A stretch of DNA of 64,000 nucleotides from positions 226,468 through 290,467 of the forward strand of contig NZ_JAJJZG010000002.1 in the NCBI RefSeq assembly GCF_021028995.1. The letters are read 5' to 3'. The notes beneath the pieces were generated by a model. The model was not told the DNA's origin and ran no database searches. It was given only the letters and a program-made list of their open reading frames with translations. Source of the stretch: Halobacterium sp. KA-4. Its GTDB lineage: Archaea > Halobacteriota > Halobacteria > Halobacteriales > Halobacteriaceae. Shown here piece by piece: positions 15,477-23,860 of this stretch (positions within the stretch are counted from its first letter, which is position 1; each line of letters opens with the position of its first letter). The position numbers and the translations under genes were made by a program.

Positions 15477-16151
15477 TCAGTCGTCTCCGAGCGACAGCAG
15501 CGAACTGAGCGTGCGGGTCTTCGTCCCGCACTCGTCGCTGTACTCGCAGGCGCCGCACTTCGCGTCGTCGTGGAGCCGCGGCGGTGGGCCGTCGAGCGTG
15601 CGGCCGGCGCGGAGCGCACGCTGGTAGGCGGCTCTCCGGCGGGTCGTCAGCGTGAGTTCGCGGACGACGCCGTGGCGAGCGTACTCGACGTCCGCGCGCT
15701 CGACCGGCTCTTGCTCTCGCCACGCGAGCGCTTTCGCGGCGGCAACCGTGCGCACTGACTGGGGCTCCCACACCCCGGCTTCGGGTGGGCTCCCGGGCGT
15801 GACTACCGACACCGCCAGTGGGCCAGTGTGAACTCTTCCCACGCGACCGTGTGCGCCCTTCCCGCGGACGAACACGGCGGTCTCCGCGGGGTCGGCGACG
15901 CGGGGGTGGCGGTCGAGGCTAGCGCGGAGGTTCGACCGGAACTCGGGGGGTTCGACAGCGAGGTCGTAGGTCGCGAGCGCAGCCTCGGAAGCGACCGCGA
16001 GCGCGTCGTACTGGCCGGCGAGCTCGCGGGCGTGGTCGTGCTCGGCCGGCGGGCTGCGATCGTCGCGACGCGCGTAGTAGAGTTGGCGCGGGCAGTACGC
16101 GGCGCGCGCGAGGTCGCTGAACGCGACAGAATTCGAGCGGTCGTCGGACAC
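15477..16151 (-). CDS. Stand-alone Cas4-like (RecB-fold, Fe-S) protein, probably catalytically degenerate
   Basis: 224 aa from a GTG start. An N-terminal Cys sits in LARAAYCPRQLYYARRD (about residue 18) and three more in CGACEYSDEC near the C-terminus, the four ligands of the Cas4/Dna2 iron-sulfur cluster. The central part GRVGRV followed by VSVVTPGSPPEAG lies where the Cas4 nuclease motif normally has GR(V/I)D; here the aspartate position is Gly. No CRISPR array or other cas gene is in the window. It lies 37 bases downstream of two DUF2238-like membrane genes on the same strand, suggesting one transcript. GTG is the only start close to the conserved part. Confidence 0.72.
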   Translation of the reverse strand: MSDDRSNSVAFSDLARAAYCPRQLYYARRDDRSPPAEHDHARELAGQYDALAVASEAALATYDLAVEPPEFRSNLRASLDRHPRVADPAETAVFVRGKGAHGRVGRVHTGPLAVSVVTPGSPPEAGVWEPQSVRTVAAAKALAWREQEPVERADVEYARHGVVRELTLTTRRRAAYQRALRAGRTLDGPPPRLHDDAKCGACEYSDECGTKTRTLSSLLSLGDD

Positions 16152-16188
16152 GCCACGGGGTGGTCCCGTACTCGTACTTGAACGTTCG

Positions 16189-16815
16189 CTACCGGGCGAG
16201 CCACCAGTCCTCGACGGTCTCGGCGACGCCGACGAGGTGGGCCTGCCCGAACACGCCGACGACGAGCGCGCCCAGCGAGTTGTACATGAAGTCCTTGACC
16301 GTGTCGTCGAGGCCATGCTGGGCCAGCGGCATCGTCAGCCCGGTCTCCTGGGAGGCGACATCGAGAGCGAACTCGAACAGTTCCCAGACGACGCCGAACG
16401 ACAACACCACGACGAAGAGGTAGACGAACGCGATGCGCGACGGGATGGTGATTTCCTCGTGGTGGAGGTCGATGGCGCGCGCGACCGTGTAGCCCGCGCC
16501 GGCGACCAGCGACGCCGACAGCGCGTGCGTGACGTGGTCCCACCACGGGATGTGGACGTACAGCCCCGACGAGCCGAGCACGTGGAGGAAGACGGCGGCA
16601 GTGAGCCAGAGCGCGAGCCACGGGTCCAGCGGGAGGTCGTAGCGGCGCTCCAACAGTGCAGGAACGAACGTGATGAGCAGCGTTATCGAGCCGTTGACGA
16701 CGGCCTTGGAGTTGCCACGGAGGAAGCCGTAGACGACGAGCCCGGCGAGCACGACCTGCATGGTGCGGGTGATGGCGCGCTGGGTCGCGGGCGCGGGCCG
16801 CGGGAGCAGCGTCAT
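16189..16815 (-). CDS. DUF2238-like (YjdF-type) integral membrane protein
   Basis: 208 aa with about six hydrophobic helices. Conserved-looking polar motifs within membrane segments include WWDHVTHALSASLVA, FGVVWELFEFALD and DTVKDFMYNSLGALV, matching the DUF2238/YjdF family pattern (D..H, WE..E, D..K D..N.LG). The function of the family is unknown. Its ATG (16815) overlaps the stop of the upstream membrane gene by four bases, so the pair is translationally coupled; the Cas4-like gene follows 37 bases later. Confidence 0.75.
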   Translation of the reverse strand: MTLLPRPAPATQRAITRTMQVVLAGLVVYGFLRGNSKAVVNGSITLLITFVPALLERRYDLPLDPWLALWLTAAVFLHVLGSSGLYVHIPWWDHVTHALSASLVAGAGYTVARAIDLHHEEITIPSRIAFVYLFVVVLSFGVVWELFEFALDVASQETGLTMPLAQHGLDDTVKDFMYNSLGALVVGVFGQAHLVGVAETVEDWWLAR

Positions 16816-17450
16816 ACCGGCACCACCCGGGAGAGCGCGCGGCGGAGCCAGCGGTCGCGCCGCCGGAAGTACGCGTCGAAGAGGACGCCCGCGGCGAACC
16901 CGGCGAGCGTCACCCAGACGAACTCCATCATCAGCGCGTAGTTGTCCGTGAGATACGAGGTGCCGAGGAACTGGTCGAAGTTCCAGCGGACGACCGCCCA
17001 CGCGGCACCCGACGCCAGCGTCGTCATCACGACGAGCACGACGGCGAACCAGTGCGTGACTTCCAGCGCGGTGAACAGGTGGAGTTCGACGACGACGACG
17101 AGCGCGAGCGCGGCGAGCGCGAAGTACGTCGCGAACGTGCCGACGGTGCCGCCGAACAGCCCGCGCACGAGAATCGGGAGCAACGCGAGCACGAGCAGTT
17201 CCCACGGGAGCATGACGCGCCACTCGCGGAAGGCGACCGGCGGCACGAGGACGATAGCGCCGGCGGCGGCGACGAAGACCATCCACTGCCGGTCGAAGTC
17301 GAGGACGCTGTCGGCGAACACGAGCGCGAGCACGGCGACCAGCAGCCACGCGAGCACGGCGTTCGTCCAACTGTCACGGAACAGCCGTTCGAGCACGTCC
17401 TCGGCGAGCTCCGCGCTGGACGCCTCGTCGGAAGGGGCACCGTCGCTCAT
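16812..17450 (-). CDS. Integral membrane protein coupled to the DUF2238-like gene
   Basis: 212 aa. An acidic N-terminal tail of about 30 residues precedes six or so helices. The arrangement of helices and the motif EVTHWFAVV resemble the downstream DUF2238-like protein, so the two may be divergent paralogues (inference). The C-terminal DAYFRRRDRWLRRALSR is basic and probably cytoplasmic. Start ATG 17450. First gene of a likely three-gene unit ending with the Cas4-like gene. Function unknown. Confidence 0.75.
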   Translation of the reverse strand: MSDGAPSDEASSAELAEDVLERLFRDSWTNAVLAWLLVAVLALVFADSVLDFDRQWMVFVAAAGAIVLVPPVAFREWRVMLPWELLVLALLPILVRGLFGGTVGTFATYFALAALALVVVVELHLFTALEVTHWFAVVLVVMTTLASGAAWAVVRWNFDQFLGTSYLTDNYALMMEFVWVTLAGFAAGVLFDAYFRRRDRWLRRALSRVVPV

Positions 17451-17517
17451 TCGTACGTGCTGTCGGGAGAAACAGGCATAAAACCGCCGGCACGCGCGGC
17501 CGCCGACTGGCGCGCGC

Positions 17518-18099
17518 TCAGATGTCCATGTTCGTCTCCTGGCCCTCCGTCGCGCCCTCGAGGCCGTCCTCGTGGACGGAACTCGTGAGGCGTTCGGATA
17601 TCTCGCGGTCCTGGAGCGCGTTCTCGAATTCAGCGCGGTAGCGGTCGTTGAGCCGCCGGCGCTCCTCGCGAGTCTCGACGACGCGCTGGTAGTGCCGGAT
17701 GGTCCCCGCGTCGACGCCGAGTTCGTCCGCGAGGGCCTCGGTATCCTCATCGGCGTCGCGCACGCGGTCGAGGGGTGCGTCGGTGTCGGCCTCGCGGAGC
17801 AGGTGGAGGTCGAGGCGGGCCTCGGTTACGGTCTGCTCGTCGACGCCGAGTTCGTCCGCGATGTCGGCGTCGCTGTCCTCGTCGTAGAAGCGCTCGACGA
17901 GCGTCGTGAGTTCGTCGACGGACAGCGACGTCTCGAAGTCGAGGTCCTCGCGCATCTCCGCGACCGTCTCGCGGAGCCGGGCTTCGACGTCGGCCTCGGA
18001 GGCGAGCGACCCGTGGGTCTCCTCCTGGGATTCGGTGACAGTGTCGCCGTCGGCGACGTCGACGAAGATGTCCCGGAGTTCCTCGGTCTTCTCGTCCAT
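17518..18099 (-). CDS. cmi4: Conditioned medium-induced protein 4 (Cmi4)-like
   Basis: 193 aa, highly acidic and helical. Two HTH-like segments are visible: ADIADELGVDEQTVTEARLD (about 79-98) and EALADELGVDAGTIRHYQR (about 120-138), each with the D-E-L-G-V turn expected in a helix-turn-helix. It matches haloarchaeal proteins annotated conditioned medium-induced protein 4, linked by expression to high cell density. A DNA-binding regulatory role is inference. A TATA-like ACATATAGC on this strand lies about 30 bases before the ATG at 18099. Confidence 0.75.
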   Translation of the reverse strand: MDEKTEELRDIFVDVADGDTVTESQEETHGSLASEADVEARLRETVAEMREDLDFETSLSVDELTTLVERFYDEDSDADIADELGVDEQTVTEARLDLHLLREADTDAPLDRVRDADEDTEALADELGVDAGTIRHYQRVVETREERRRLNDRYRAEFENALQDREISERLTSSVHEDGLEGATEGQETNMDI

Positions 18100-18204
18100 G
18101 TAATAGTGACACCCTAGCGGAGTGCGCCGCTATATGTCTGTTGGCTTACCACGCTAGCCCCGTGAACCAGAGAATTGAAACGGGTTGACGAGAGTGGTCG
18201 GTCC

Positions 18205-18786
18205 GTGAGCGTCGAATCCGACTCCGTCGACCTTGTCGGCGACGAAATCGTCGAACGCGTCGCCCGCGCCGCCGTCTTCGCGGCGCTCGCGGGCGCGTTC
18301 GCGTACGTATCGTTCCCGAACCCCGTCTCCCCGGCCCCGGTCACGCTGCAGGTGCTGGGCGTGTTCCTCGCAGGCATCTACCTCGGCCCCGTCTGGGGCG
18401 GCCTCTCGCTGGCGCTGTACCTCGCGGCGGGCGCGGTCGGCGCACCCGTCTTCGCGGGCGGTAGCGCGGGCCTCGGCGCACTACTGGGCCCCTACGGCGG
18501 CTACCTCTGGTCGTACCCGGTCGCGGCCGCGCTCGTCGGGCTCGTCGCGCACGGCACCAGCAGCCTTGCGAAACCGCGGGACGTCTCCGTCCCGCGACTC
18601 ATCGCCGCGATGCTCGCAGGCACCGTCGTCGTCTACGCGGGCGGCACGCTCGGCTACGCCGTCGTCCAGAACGTCGGCCTCTACCGCGCGTTCCTCGTCG
18701 CCGCCGTCGCGTTCGTCCCCGCGGAGGCGTTCAAAATCGCGGCCGCGGTCGGCATCACGCGCACCGAAGACCTCGGCGCCGCCTGA
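18205..18786 (+). CDS. bioY: BioY biotin-binding ECF S-component
   Basis: 193 aa from GTG 18205. Six hydrophobic helices with the BioY signature: FPNPVSPAPVTLQVLGVFLAG (first 20 residues of the block near residue 35) and GPYGGYLWSYPVAA near residue 100, plus VAFVPAEAFKIAAA near the C-terminus. It binds biotin with high affinity at the membrane. The gene starts an operon: its TGA overlaps the ATG of the ATPase gene. A TTG 30 bases earlier is also in frame, but homologues begin at SVESDSVDLV. Confidence 0.92.
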   Translation: MSVESDSVDLVGDEIVERVARAAVFAALAGAFAYVSFPNPVSPAPVTLQVLGVFLAGIYLGPVWGGLSLALYLAAGAVGAPVFAGGSAGLGALLGPYGGYLWSYPVAAALVGLVAHGTSSLAKPRDVSVPRLIAAMLAGTVVVYAGGTLGYAVVQNVGLYRAFLVAAVAFVPAEAFKIAAAVGITRTEDLGAA

Positions 18787-19484
18787 TGCTCGCCGTCGAC
18801 GACCTCACGCACCGCTACGGCGACGCCGCCGCCCTCGACGGCGTCAACCTCGACGTCGCGGACGGCGAGTGCGTCGTGCTCGCGGGCGCGAACGGCTCCG
18901 GGAAGACGACGCTGGTCCGCCACCTCAACGGCCTGCTCGAACCCGACGAGGGGGAGGTCCGCGTGAACGGCACGCCAGTCCACGACGACCTCGTGGCGGC
19001 GCGCGCGAGCGTGGGCATGGTCTTCCAGGACCCACGCGACGGCTTCGTCGGCGCGACCGTCGGCGCCGACGTTGCGTTTGGCCCGGAGAACCTCGGCCTC
19101 CCCCGCGAGGAAATCGACGACCGCGTCGCGGAAGCGCTCGACGCGGTCGAACTCGCGGGTCGCGCCGACGAGCGCATCGACGAACTCTCCGGCGGCGAGC
19201 AGGCCCGCGTCGCCATCGCCGGCGCGCTCGCGATGCGCCCCGACCACCTCGTGCTCGACGAACCGTTCACGGGTCTGGACTGGCCCGCGCGTCAGTCCGT
19301 CCTCGACCGCCTGCGCGCGCTCCACGACGCCGGGACCAGCCTCGTCGTCGTCACCCACGACCTCCGCGACGTCTGGGAATTTGCGAACCGCGTGGTCGCG
19401 CTCTCGGACGGCGAAATTGCGGCCGACGGCCCGCCCGAGCGCGTCCGTGAACGCCTCCCCGACCTCGGGGTGCGCCTGCCGTGA
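18786..19484 (+). CDS. bioM: ECF transporter ATPase (BioM/EcfA-like)
   Basis: 232 aa ABC ATPase that powers the biotin ECF importer. Walker A GANGSGKTT (about residues 37-45), Q-loop VFQDPRD, signature LSGGEQAR (about 136-143), Walker B LVLDEPF and the switch histidine in VVTHD. A Q-loop followed by DGFVGATVGADVAFGPENLG is typical of ECF/cobalt-type ATPases. It overlaps bioY upstream and the permease gene downstream by 1-4 bases, so the three subunits are translated together. Confidence 0.93.
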   Translation: MLAVDDLTHRYGDAAALDGVNLDVADGECVVLAGANGSGKTTLVRHLNGLLEPDEGEVRVNGTPVHDDLVAARASVGMVFQDPRDGFVGATVGADVAFGPENLGLPREEIDDRVAEALDAVELAGRADERIDELSGGEQARVAIAGALAMRPDHLVLDEPFTGLDWPARQSVLDRLRALHDAGTSLVVVTHDLRDVWEFANRVVALSDGEIAADGPPERVRERLPDLGVRLP

Positions 19485-20188
19485 CGCTCGCGTACCGGCC
19501 GGGTAGCGGAGTCCTGCACGCCCTCGACCCCCGGGCGAAACTCGCTCTACAGGCAGCGTTCGCGCTGGTCGCGTTCGCGCACACCACCCCACTCGGGCTC
19601 GCGCTGTTGACGCCGCTGGCAGTCGTCGCGCCGTACCTCGCGGACGCCTCGCCGCTGGCCGCGCTCCGCGAGTTCTGGGTCGCGCTCCCGTTCCTCGTGG
19701 CCGGCCCCGTCGTCGCTGCAGTCTCGCTCGGGCCGCCGTGGATTCGCCTCGAAGCGGCCGCGGCCGCGGCGCTGGCGTCCTACCGCGTCGTGCTCGTGCT
19801 GCTCGTCGCGGCCGCGTACGTCTACAGCACCCCGACGCGGGACTCGCGGGCGGCCGTGCGGTGGCTGCTGCCGGGGCGCATCGGCGCGGTCGCGGGTGTC
19901 GCCGTCGCGCTCGTCTTCCGCTTCCTCCCCGTGCTCCAGTCGGACTTAGCGGGCCGCCGCGACGCCGTGAACGCGCGCCTCGGGAGCGAGCGCCCGCTCC
20001 GCGAACGCATCCGCCTCGTCGCCGTCGGCGGCCTCGCCCGGGCGCTCGACCGCGCGAGCCGGCTCTCGGTCGCGCTCCGCGCGCGCTGTTTCGCGTGGAA
20101 CCCCACGCCACCGCCGCTCGCATATCGTGGGCGTGACTGGCTGGCGACCGGCGTCGCGCTCGCGCTGGCGGCCGCCGCGCTCATCTGA
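19481..20188 (+). CDS. bioN: ECF transporter transmembrane T-component (BioN-like)
   Basis: 235 aa from GTG 19481, overlapping the ATPase stop. Starts with the family motif LHALDPRAKLALQ; has about five helices and the coupling-helix ARG-type motif in SRLSVALRARCF near residue 205. It links the S-component BioY to the ATPase. A single ATPase gene suggests a BioMNY-type, not a shared EcfAA'T, system. Confidence 0.9.
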   Translation: MTLAYRPGSGVLHALDPRAKLALQAAFALVAFAHTTPLGLALLTPLAVVAPYLADASPLAALREFWVALPFLVAGPVVAAVSLGPPWIRLEAAAAAALASYRVVLVLLVAAAYVYSTPTRDSRAAVRWLLPGRIGAVAGVAVALVFRFLPVLQSDLAGRRDAVNARLGSERPLRERIRLVAVGGLARALDRASRLSVALRARCFAWNPTPPPLAYRGRDWLATGVALALAAAALI

Positions 20189-20225
20189 GAAGAAACTGTT
20201 CGCGCGTGGTCTTCCGGTTGCCAAC

Positions 20226-20232
20226 CTTTATG
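20226..20232 (+). promoter_or_regulatory. TATA-like box of the Fe-S reductase gene
   Basis: CTTTATG, about 27 bases before the ATG at 20257. It supports that start over the GTG at 20206. Confidence 0.5.
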
Positions 20233-20256
20233 CGGGTCGTCGCCGGGGTTTCAGCT

Positions 20257-22392
20257 ATGTCTTCGTTCGTGCTGGCGCAAGCAGGGGCCGAGACGCGGCC
20301 GACGTTCTGGCGCATCGGCCACGTTGGCGAGGCGCTGTTCTACTACCTCGCCGCGGTCGCCGTCGCCATCTTCCTGTACGGCGTCTACGAACGCTTCGCC
20401 ACGTACGCCCGCGGCGCCGACGACCCCGTCGACCGACTCACCGACCTGCCCGTACGCGTCCTCACGGCGGCGAAACTCGTCGTCTCCAACGAGAAGCAGT
20501 TCGACCGCGACCTCTACGCCGGCCTCATGCACACCTTCATTCTCTGGGGGTTCCTGACGCTGTTGATTGCGACCACCATCCTCGGCATCGACATGGACCT
20601 CTGGACGCTCGTCCTCGGCCAGCCCTCCTTCTTCGTCGGCGACTTCTACCTCGCGTACTCCTTCGTCGCGGACGCGATGGGGCTGCTGTTCGTCGTCGGC
20701 GTCGGCATGGCCATCTACCGCCGCTACTGGGTCCAATACGGCCGCCTCTGGGGGAAACATACCAGCACCGAGGACGACCTCTTCGTCTGGACGCTGTTCC
20801 TCCTGGGCGTCGGCGGCTACGTCACCGAGGGCGTCCGCATCCTCGGCACCAGCACCACCCGCAACGTCTCCTTCGAAACCGTCTCCTTCGTCGGCTGGTT
20901 CGTCAAAGACGTCCTGCAAGCAGCGGGTATCACGGCCGAAGCCGCCGCTGCCGCCTACCCCGTCGTCTGGTGGAGTCACGCGCTGCTCGCGCTCGCGTTC
21001 GTCGCCAGCGTCCCCTACGCCAAGCCGTTCCACATGCTCTCCAGCTACGCCAACCTCGTCACCCGCGACGAGGACGCCGGCCGCCGCCTCCCCCGCGTCC
21101 CCGAGGACGCCAGCCCCGAGGAAATCGGCCCCTCCGACATCGAGGACTTCACCTGGAAGCAGTTGCTCGACCACGACGCCTGCACGAAGTGCGGGCGATG
21201 CTCGTCGGCCTGCCCCGCGAAGGCTGCCGGCCGCCCGCTCGACCCCCGCGACGTCATCCTCGACTTGAAAGCCTACCGCGAAGGCCTCGAAGCGGGCGAC
21301 CGCGAGGAAGTCGACATCGTCGCGGACGGCGGCACCTCCGTCGTCGACGCCCAGACGATGGAGTCCTGCATGTCCTGTATGGCGTGCATGGACGCCTGCC
21401 CGGTGGACATCGAGCACGTCACGCAATTCACGGAGATGAACCGCCGGCTCACCGAGTCCGGCCAGATGAACAAGAACGTCGAGGAGGCCGTGATGAACGT
21501 CTTCCAGAAGGGCAACACGTTCGGCGACCCCGACCGCAAACGCCCCGACTGGACCGACGAACTGGACTTCGAGGTGCCGGACGTCCGCGAGCAGTCCGTG
21601 GAGTACCTCTGGTACGTCGGCGACTACCCGAGTTACGACGAGCGCAACCAGCACGTCGCGCGCTCGCTCGCCCGGGTCTTCGAGGAAGCGGGCGTCTCCT
21701 ACGGCATCCTCTACGAGGACGAGCAGAACGACGGCAACGACATCCGCCGCGTCGGCGAGGAAGGCCTCTACGAGATGGTCGCCGAACAGAACATCGAGGC
21801 CTTCCAGGCCTGCGACTACGACAAAATCGTCTGCACGGACCCCCACTCCTACAACACCTTCTCGAACGAGTACGAGCAGTTCGGCTTCGAGGACGGCGAC
21901 TCCGTCTACCACTACACGCAGGTCGTCGAATCACTCGTCAATCAGGGCGCGCTCGGCCTCACGGGGACGGAACTGGACGAGACGGTGACGTACCACGACC
22001 CCTGTCACCTCGGGCGGTACAACGGCGAGTTCGAGGCGCCCCGCGAGGTCGTGCGCGCGACCGGCGTCACGCTCGACGAGATGCCCCGCAACCGCGACGA
22101 CTCGTTCTGCTGTGGTGGCGGCGGTGGCGGTCTCTGGATGGACTTCGAGGAGGAGACCAAGCCCAGCGAGGAGCGCATCCGCGAGGCCTTAGAGGACACG
22201 GACGCCGGCCCGGACGTCGACCGCTTCGTCGTCGCGTGCCCGATGTGCATGACAATGTACGAGGACGGCCGGAAGACGGGCGGCTACGAGGACGACATCG
22301 AAATCACGGACGTCACTGAACTACTCGTGGAAGCCATCGAGGCGAAAAACGAAGGGAACAGTGCGGGCGCGACGAGCGCGGCCGCGGACTAG
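20257..22392 (+). CDS. Membrane heterodisulfide-reductase-like (Fe-S)-binding oxidoreductase
   Basis: 711 aa. Residues about 1-270 hold a nitrate-reductase gamma-like membrane domain (five or six helices, His residues that may bind heme). Two 4Fe-4S motifs follow: CTKCGRCSSACP (about 309-320) and CMSCMACMDACP (about 371-382). The C-terminal half has two cysteine-rich CCG-type segments, including DPCHLGRYNGEF and CCGGGGGGLW, then CPMCMTMY. This is the HdrDE-fused type found in aerobic haloarchaea that do not make methane; it probably passes electrons between quinone and a soluble partner. It has its own promoter and ends the block after bioN. Confidence 0.88.
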   Translation: MSSFVLAQAGAETRPTFWRIGHVGEALFYYLAAVAVAIFLYGVYERFATYARGADDPVDRLTDLPVRVLTAAKLVVSNEKQFDRDLYAGLMHTFILWGFLTLLIATTILGIDMDLWTLVLGQPSFFVGDFYLAYSFVADAMGLLFVVGVGMAIYRRYWVQYGRLWGKHTSTEDDLFVWTLFLLGVGGYVTEGVRILGTSTTRNVSFETVSFVGWFVKDVLQAAGITAEAAAAAYPVVWWSHALLALAFVASVPYAKPFHMLSSYANLVTRDEDAGRRLPRVPEDASPEEIGPSDIEDFTWKQLLDHDACTKCGRCSSACPAKAAGRPLDPRDVILDLKAYREGLEAGDREEVDIVADGGTSVVDAQTMESCMSCMACMDACPVDIEHVTQFTEMNRRLTESGQMNKNVEEAVMNVFQKGNTFGDPDRKRPDWTDELDFEVPDVREQSVEYLWYVGDYPSYDERNQHVARSLARVFEEAGVSYGILYEDEQNDGNDIRRVGEEGLYEMVAEQNIEAFQACDYDKIVCTDPHSYNTFSNEYEQFGFEDGDSVYHYTQVVESLVNQGALGLTGTELDETVTYHDPCHLGRYNGEFEAPREVVRATGVTLDEMPRNRDDSFCCGGGGGGLWMDFEEETKPSEERIREALEDTDAGPDVDRFVVACPMCMTMYEDGRKTGGYEDDIEITDVTELLVEAIEAKNEGNSAGATSAAAD

Positions 22393-22419
22393 CCGTAGTT
22401 GCTGGCGCGATTTCTTTAT

Positions 22420-22677
22420 TCAGATTTGTGCCCGAAACTGAGCGAGTGATTCGGCGAGCCGGTTTGCGTATTGACCGCTGATATTTCCATCAGTCTCAGA
22501 CGACGTCCGGACCGACGTGTAAGATATGGCAAGCATGTTCAGCTTCGGGTTTGAGGCCGATGTGGCACCGATTGAAACGGTCGAAGGTCCTGAGCAGCCC
22601 GACGTTCTGGCCAGCATATCGACATTCGAGTGCTGCAGCAACCGCTGTACTACGAATTTGAGTTCGCAAATGATCAT
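22420..22677 (-). CDS. Possible small protein coupled to the Tat lipoprotein gene
   Basis: 85 aa. Its ATG overlaps the lipoprotein TGA in an ATGA arrangement, which favours coupling. The product (starting MIICELKFVVQRLLQH) has few acidic residues and no recognised motif, and frames on the other strand are also open, so it may not be real. The DNA here is clearly less GC-rich than flanking DNA. It could also be the 3' part of a decayed gene. Confidence 0.35.
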   Translation of the reverse strand: MIICELKFVVQRLLQHSNVDMLARTSGCSGPSTVSIGATSASNPKLNMLAISYTSVRTSSETDGNISGQYANRLAESLAQFRAQI

Positions 22678-23150
22678 CCGCCCTGATAGGACGGGACCTC
22701 CTCACACCAGTCCTGGATTAGCCATCCAAACTCAGTTGAGCCGTATCTTGCGTATGCCCCTTCGGCAATGACGCACTTCGGAGTCTCCTCATCGATCGTG
22801 TGGTCGACCACGCGTTCGACCCAGTCACCATCAGCAATCCGACCTCGGAGGGTGTATGGTCCCGGCTCATCTCCCCCCGTGCACTCCAGCACCGCACCAG
22901 GGATTCGACTCTCAGGTTTCCCCGCGAGTTCGTGACGCGATTCGTGAACGACGGTATCCTCACGTTCGATCTCGATTTCGAGGCGCTGTGGGTCTGGATG
23001 ATAGTTTTCGACGGCTACCCATCCGAGCTGGGGATGAGAGGGGGAGCTTCCTCGGATCAGGTCTAAGCAACCGCTACTCAAGCCAACGGAACTTGTAGCG
23101 GCCAAAGCCAAGAAATCACGGCGACGTACACTGTTTGCTCTTTCCCCCAT
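22674..23150 (-). CDS. Tat-exported haloarchaeal lipoprotein
   Basis: 158 aa. The N-terminus has a twin-arginine signal (RRRDFLALAATSSVG) followed by the lipobox LSSGC, so the mature protein starts with a lipidated Cys near residue 26. The mature part is strand-rich and acidic (LEIEIEREDTVVHESRHELA), of the type seen in small haloarchaeal lipoproteins of unknown function. Start ATG 23150 puts the twin arginines at residues 8-10; an AT-rich promoter lies upstream on this strand. It lies in an AT-richer patch between two GC-rich blocks, suggesting acquisition by transfer. Confidence 0.75.
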   Translation of the reverse strand: MGERANSVRRRDFLALAATSSVGLSSGCLDLIRGSSPSHPQLGWVAVENYHPDPQRLEIEIEREDTVVHESRHELAGKPESRIPGAVLECTGGDEPGPYTLRGRIADGDWVERVVDHTIDEETPKCVIAEGAYARYGSTEFGWLIQDWCEEVPSYQGG

Positions 23151-23167
23151 ATATCGAGATAGTGCGT

Positions 23168-23182
23168 TTATGTAATATATTA
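23168..23182 (-). promoter_or_regulatory. AT-rich promoter of the lipoprotein gene
   Basis: Reads ATATTACATAAACGC-like sequence on the minus strand, centred 25-27 bases before the ATG at 23150. Among the most AT-rich stretches of the window. Confidence 0.45.
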
Positions 23183-23278
23183 TTTGTGTACTGGAAATAA
23201 TGTTGGGGAGTTCAGAGGCTGTACTTAGCGGCTGTTGCACTCAGAACGCTGCACAAAGAACCCACAGAGACAACTACC

Positions 23279-23812
23279 CTAGGCGTCCAGCCACTCCTCG
23301 TCGAGCAGGCCGTAGGAGTACGCGTCGACGTACTCGCCGTCGACGATGGCGTCGTCGCGGCGCCGCCCCTCGCGCTCGAACCCGAGTTTTTCGAGGGCCT
23401 TCCACGACGGCTCGTTCGGCACGAGGACGCGCGCGTCGACCTTGTGGAAGCCACACTCGCCGAACGCGTAGTCAAGGAACAGCTCTGTCCCCTCGGTGAC
23501 GTAGCCGTTCCCCTGGTGTTCGGGCGCGACCCAGTACATGAGGTTGCCGCGCTCGCCGGGCGCACTCACCCAGCCGAACGCCACGACGCCCACCGGCTCG
23601 GGGTCGCCCTCTTCTCCCTCAGTGCAGATGAGGAAGTGGTAGTCCTCGTCTTCGAGCATCTCCGCGACGTCCTCGACGGTCTTGATGGTCGTGTCCGTCA
23701 GCGGCACGCGCACGTCGGGGTGGTTGCGGCCGTACTGGATGAACTCGTGGTCCTCCTCCTCGATTGGGTGGAGGGAGACGCTGTCGCCAATCTGGAAGGC
23801 TGGTCCGGGCAT
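23279..23812 (-). CDS. GNAT family N-acetyltransferase (RimJ/RimL-like)
   Basis: 177 aa. Acetyl-CoA-binding motif A reads APEHQGNGYVTEGTELFLDY (about residues 95-114), preceded by NLMYWV and followed by VPNEPSWKALEKLGFEREG, the usual GNAT C-terminal block. The substrate may be a protein N-terminus or small amine; this cannot be told from sequence. Start at 23812 (MPGPAFQIGDSV) gives a normal length. Downstream of an MFS gene on the same strand, with a 49-base gap. Confidence 0.87.
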   Translation of the reverse strand: MPGPAFQIGDSVSLHPIEEEDHEFIQYGRNHPDVRVPLTDTTIKTVEDVAEMLEDEDYHFLICTEGEEGDPEPVGVVAFGWVSAPGERGNLMYWVAPEHQGNGYVTEGTELFLDYAFGECGFHKVDARVLVPNEPSWKALEKLGFEREGRRRDDAIVDGEYVDAYSYGLLDEEWLDA

Positions 23813-23860
23813 AGTCGACGGTGACGCCCGCGAGCGGTTATAGGTTCGCTGAAATTCAGT

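Noticed and set aside
17518..18099. Sigma-factor-like HTH protein
   Set aside because: Archaea lack sigma factors; the two D-E-L-G-V helices fit the Cmi4-like family better.
20127..22319. Open frame of 730 codons on the plus strand
   Set aside because: It is the shifted shadow of the Fe-S reductase gene in another frame; product is dominated by Arg and Pro.
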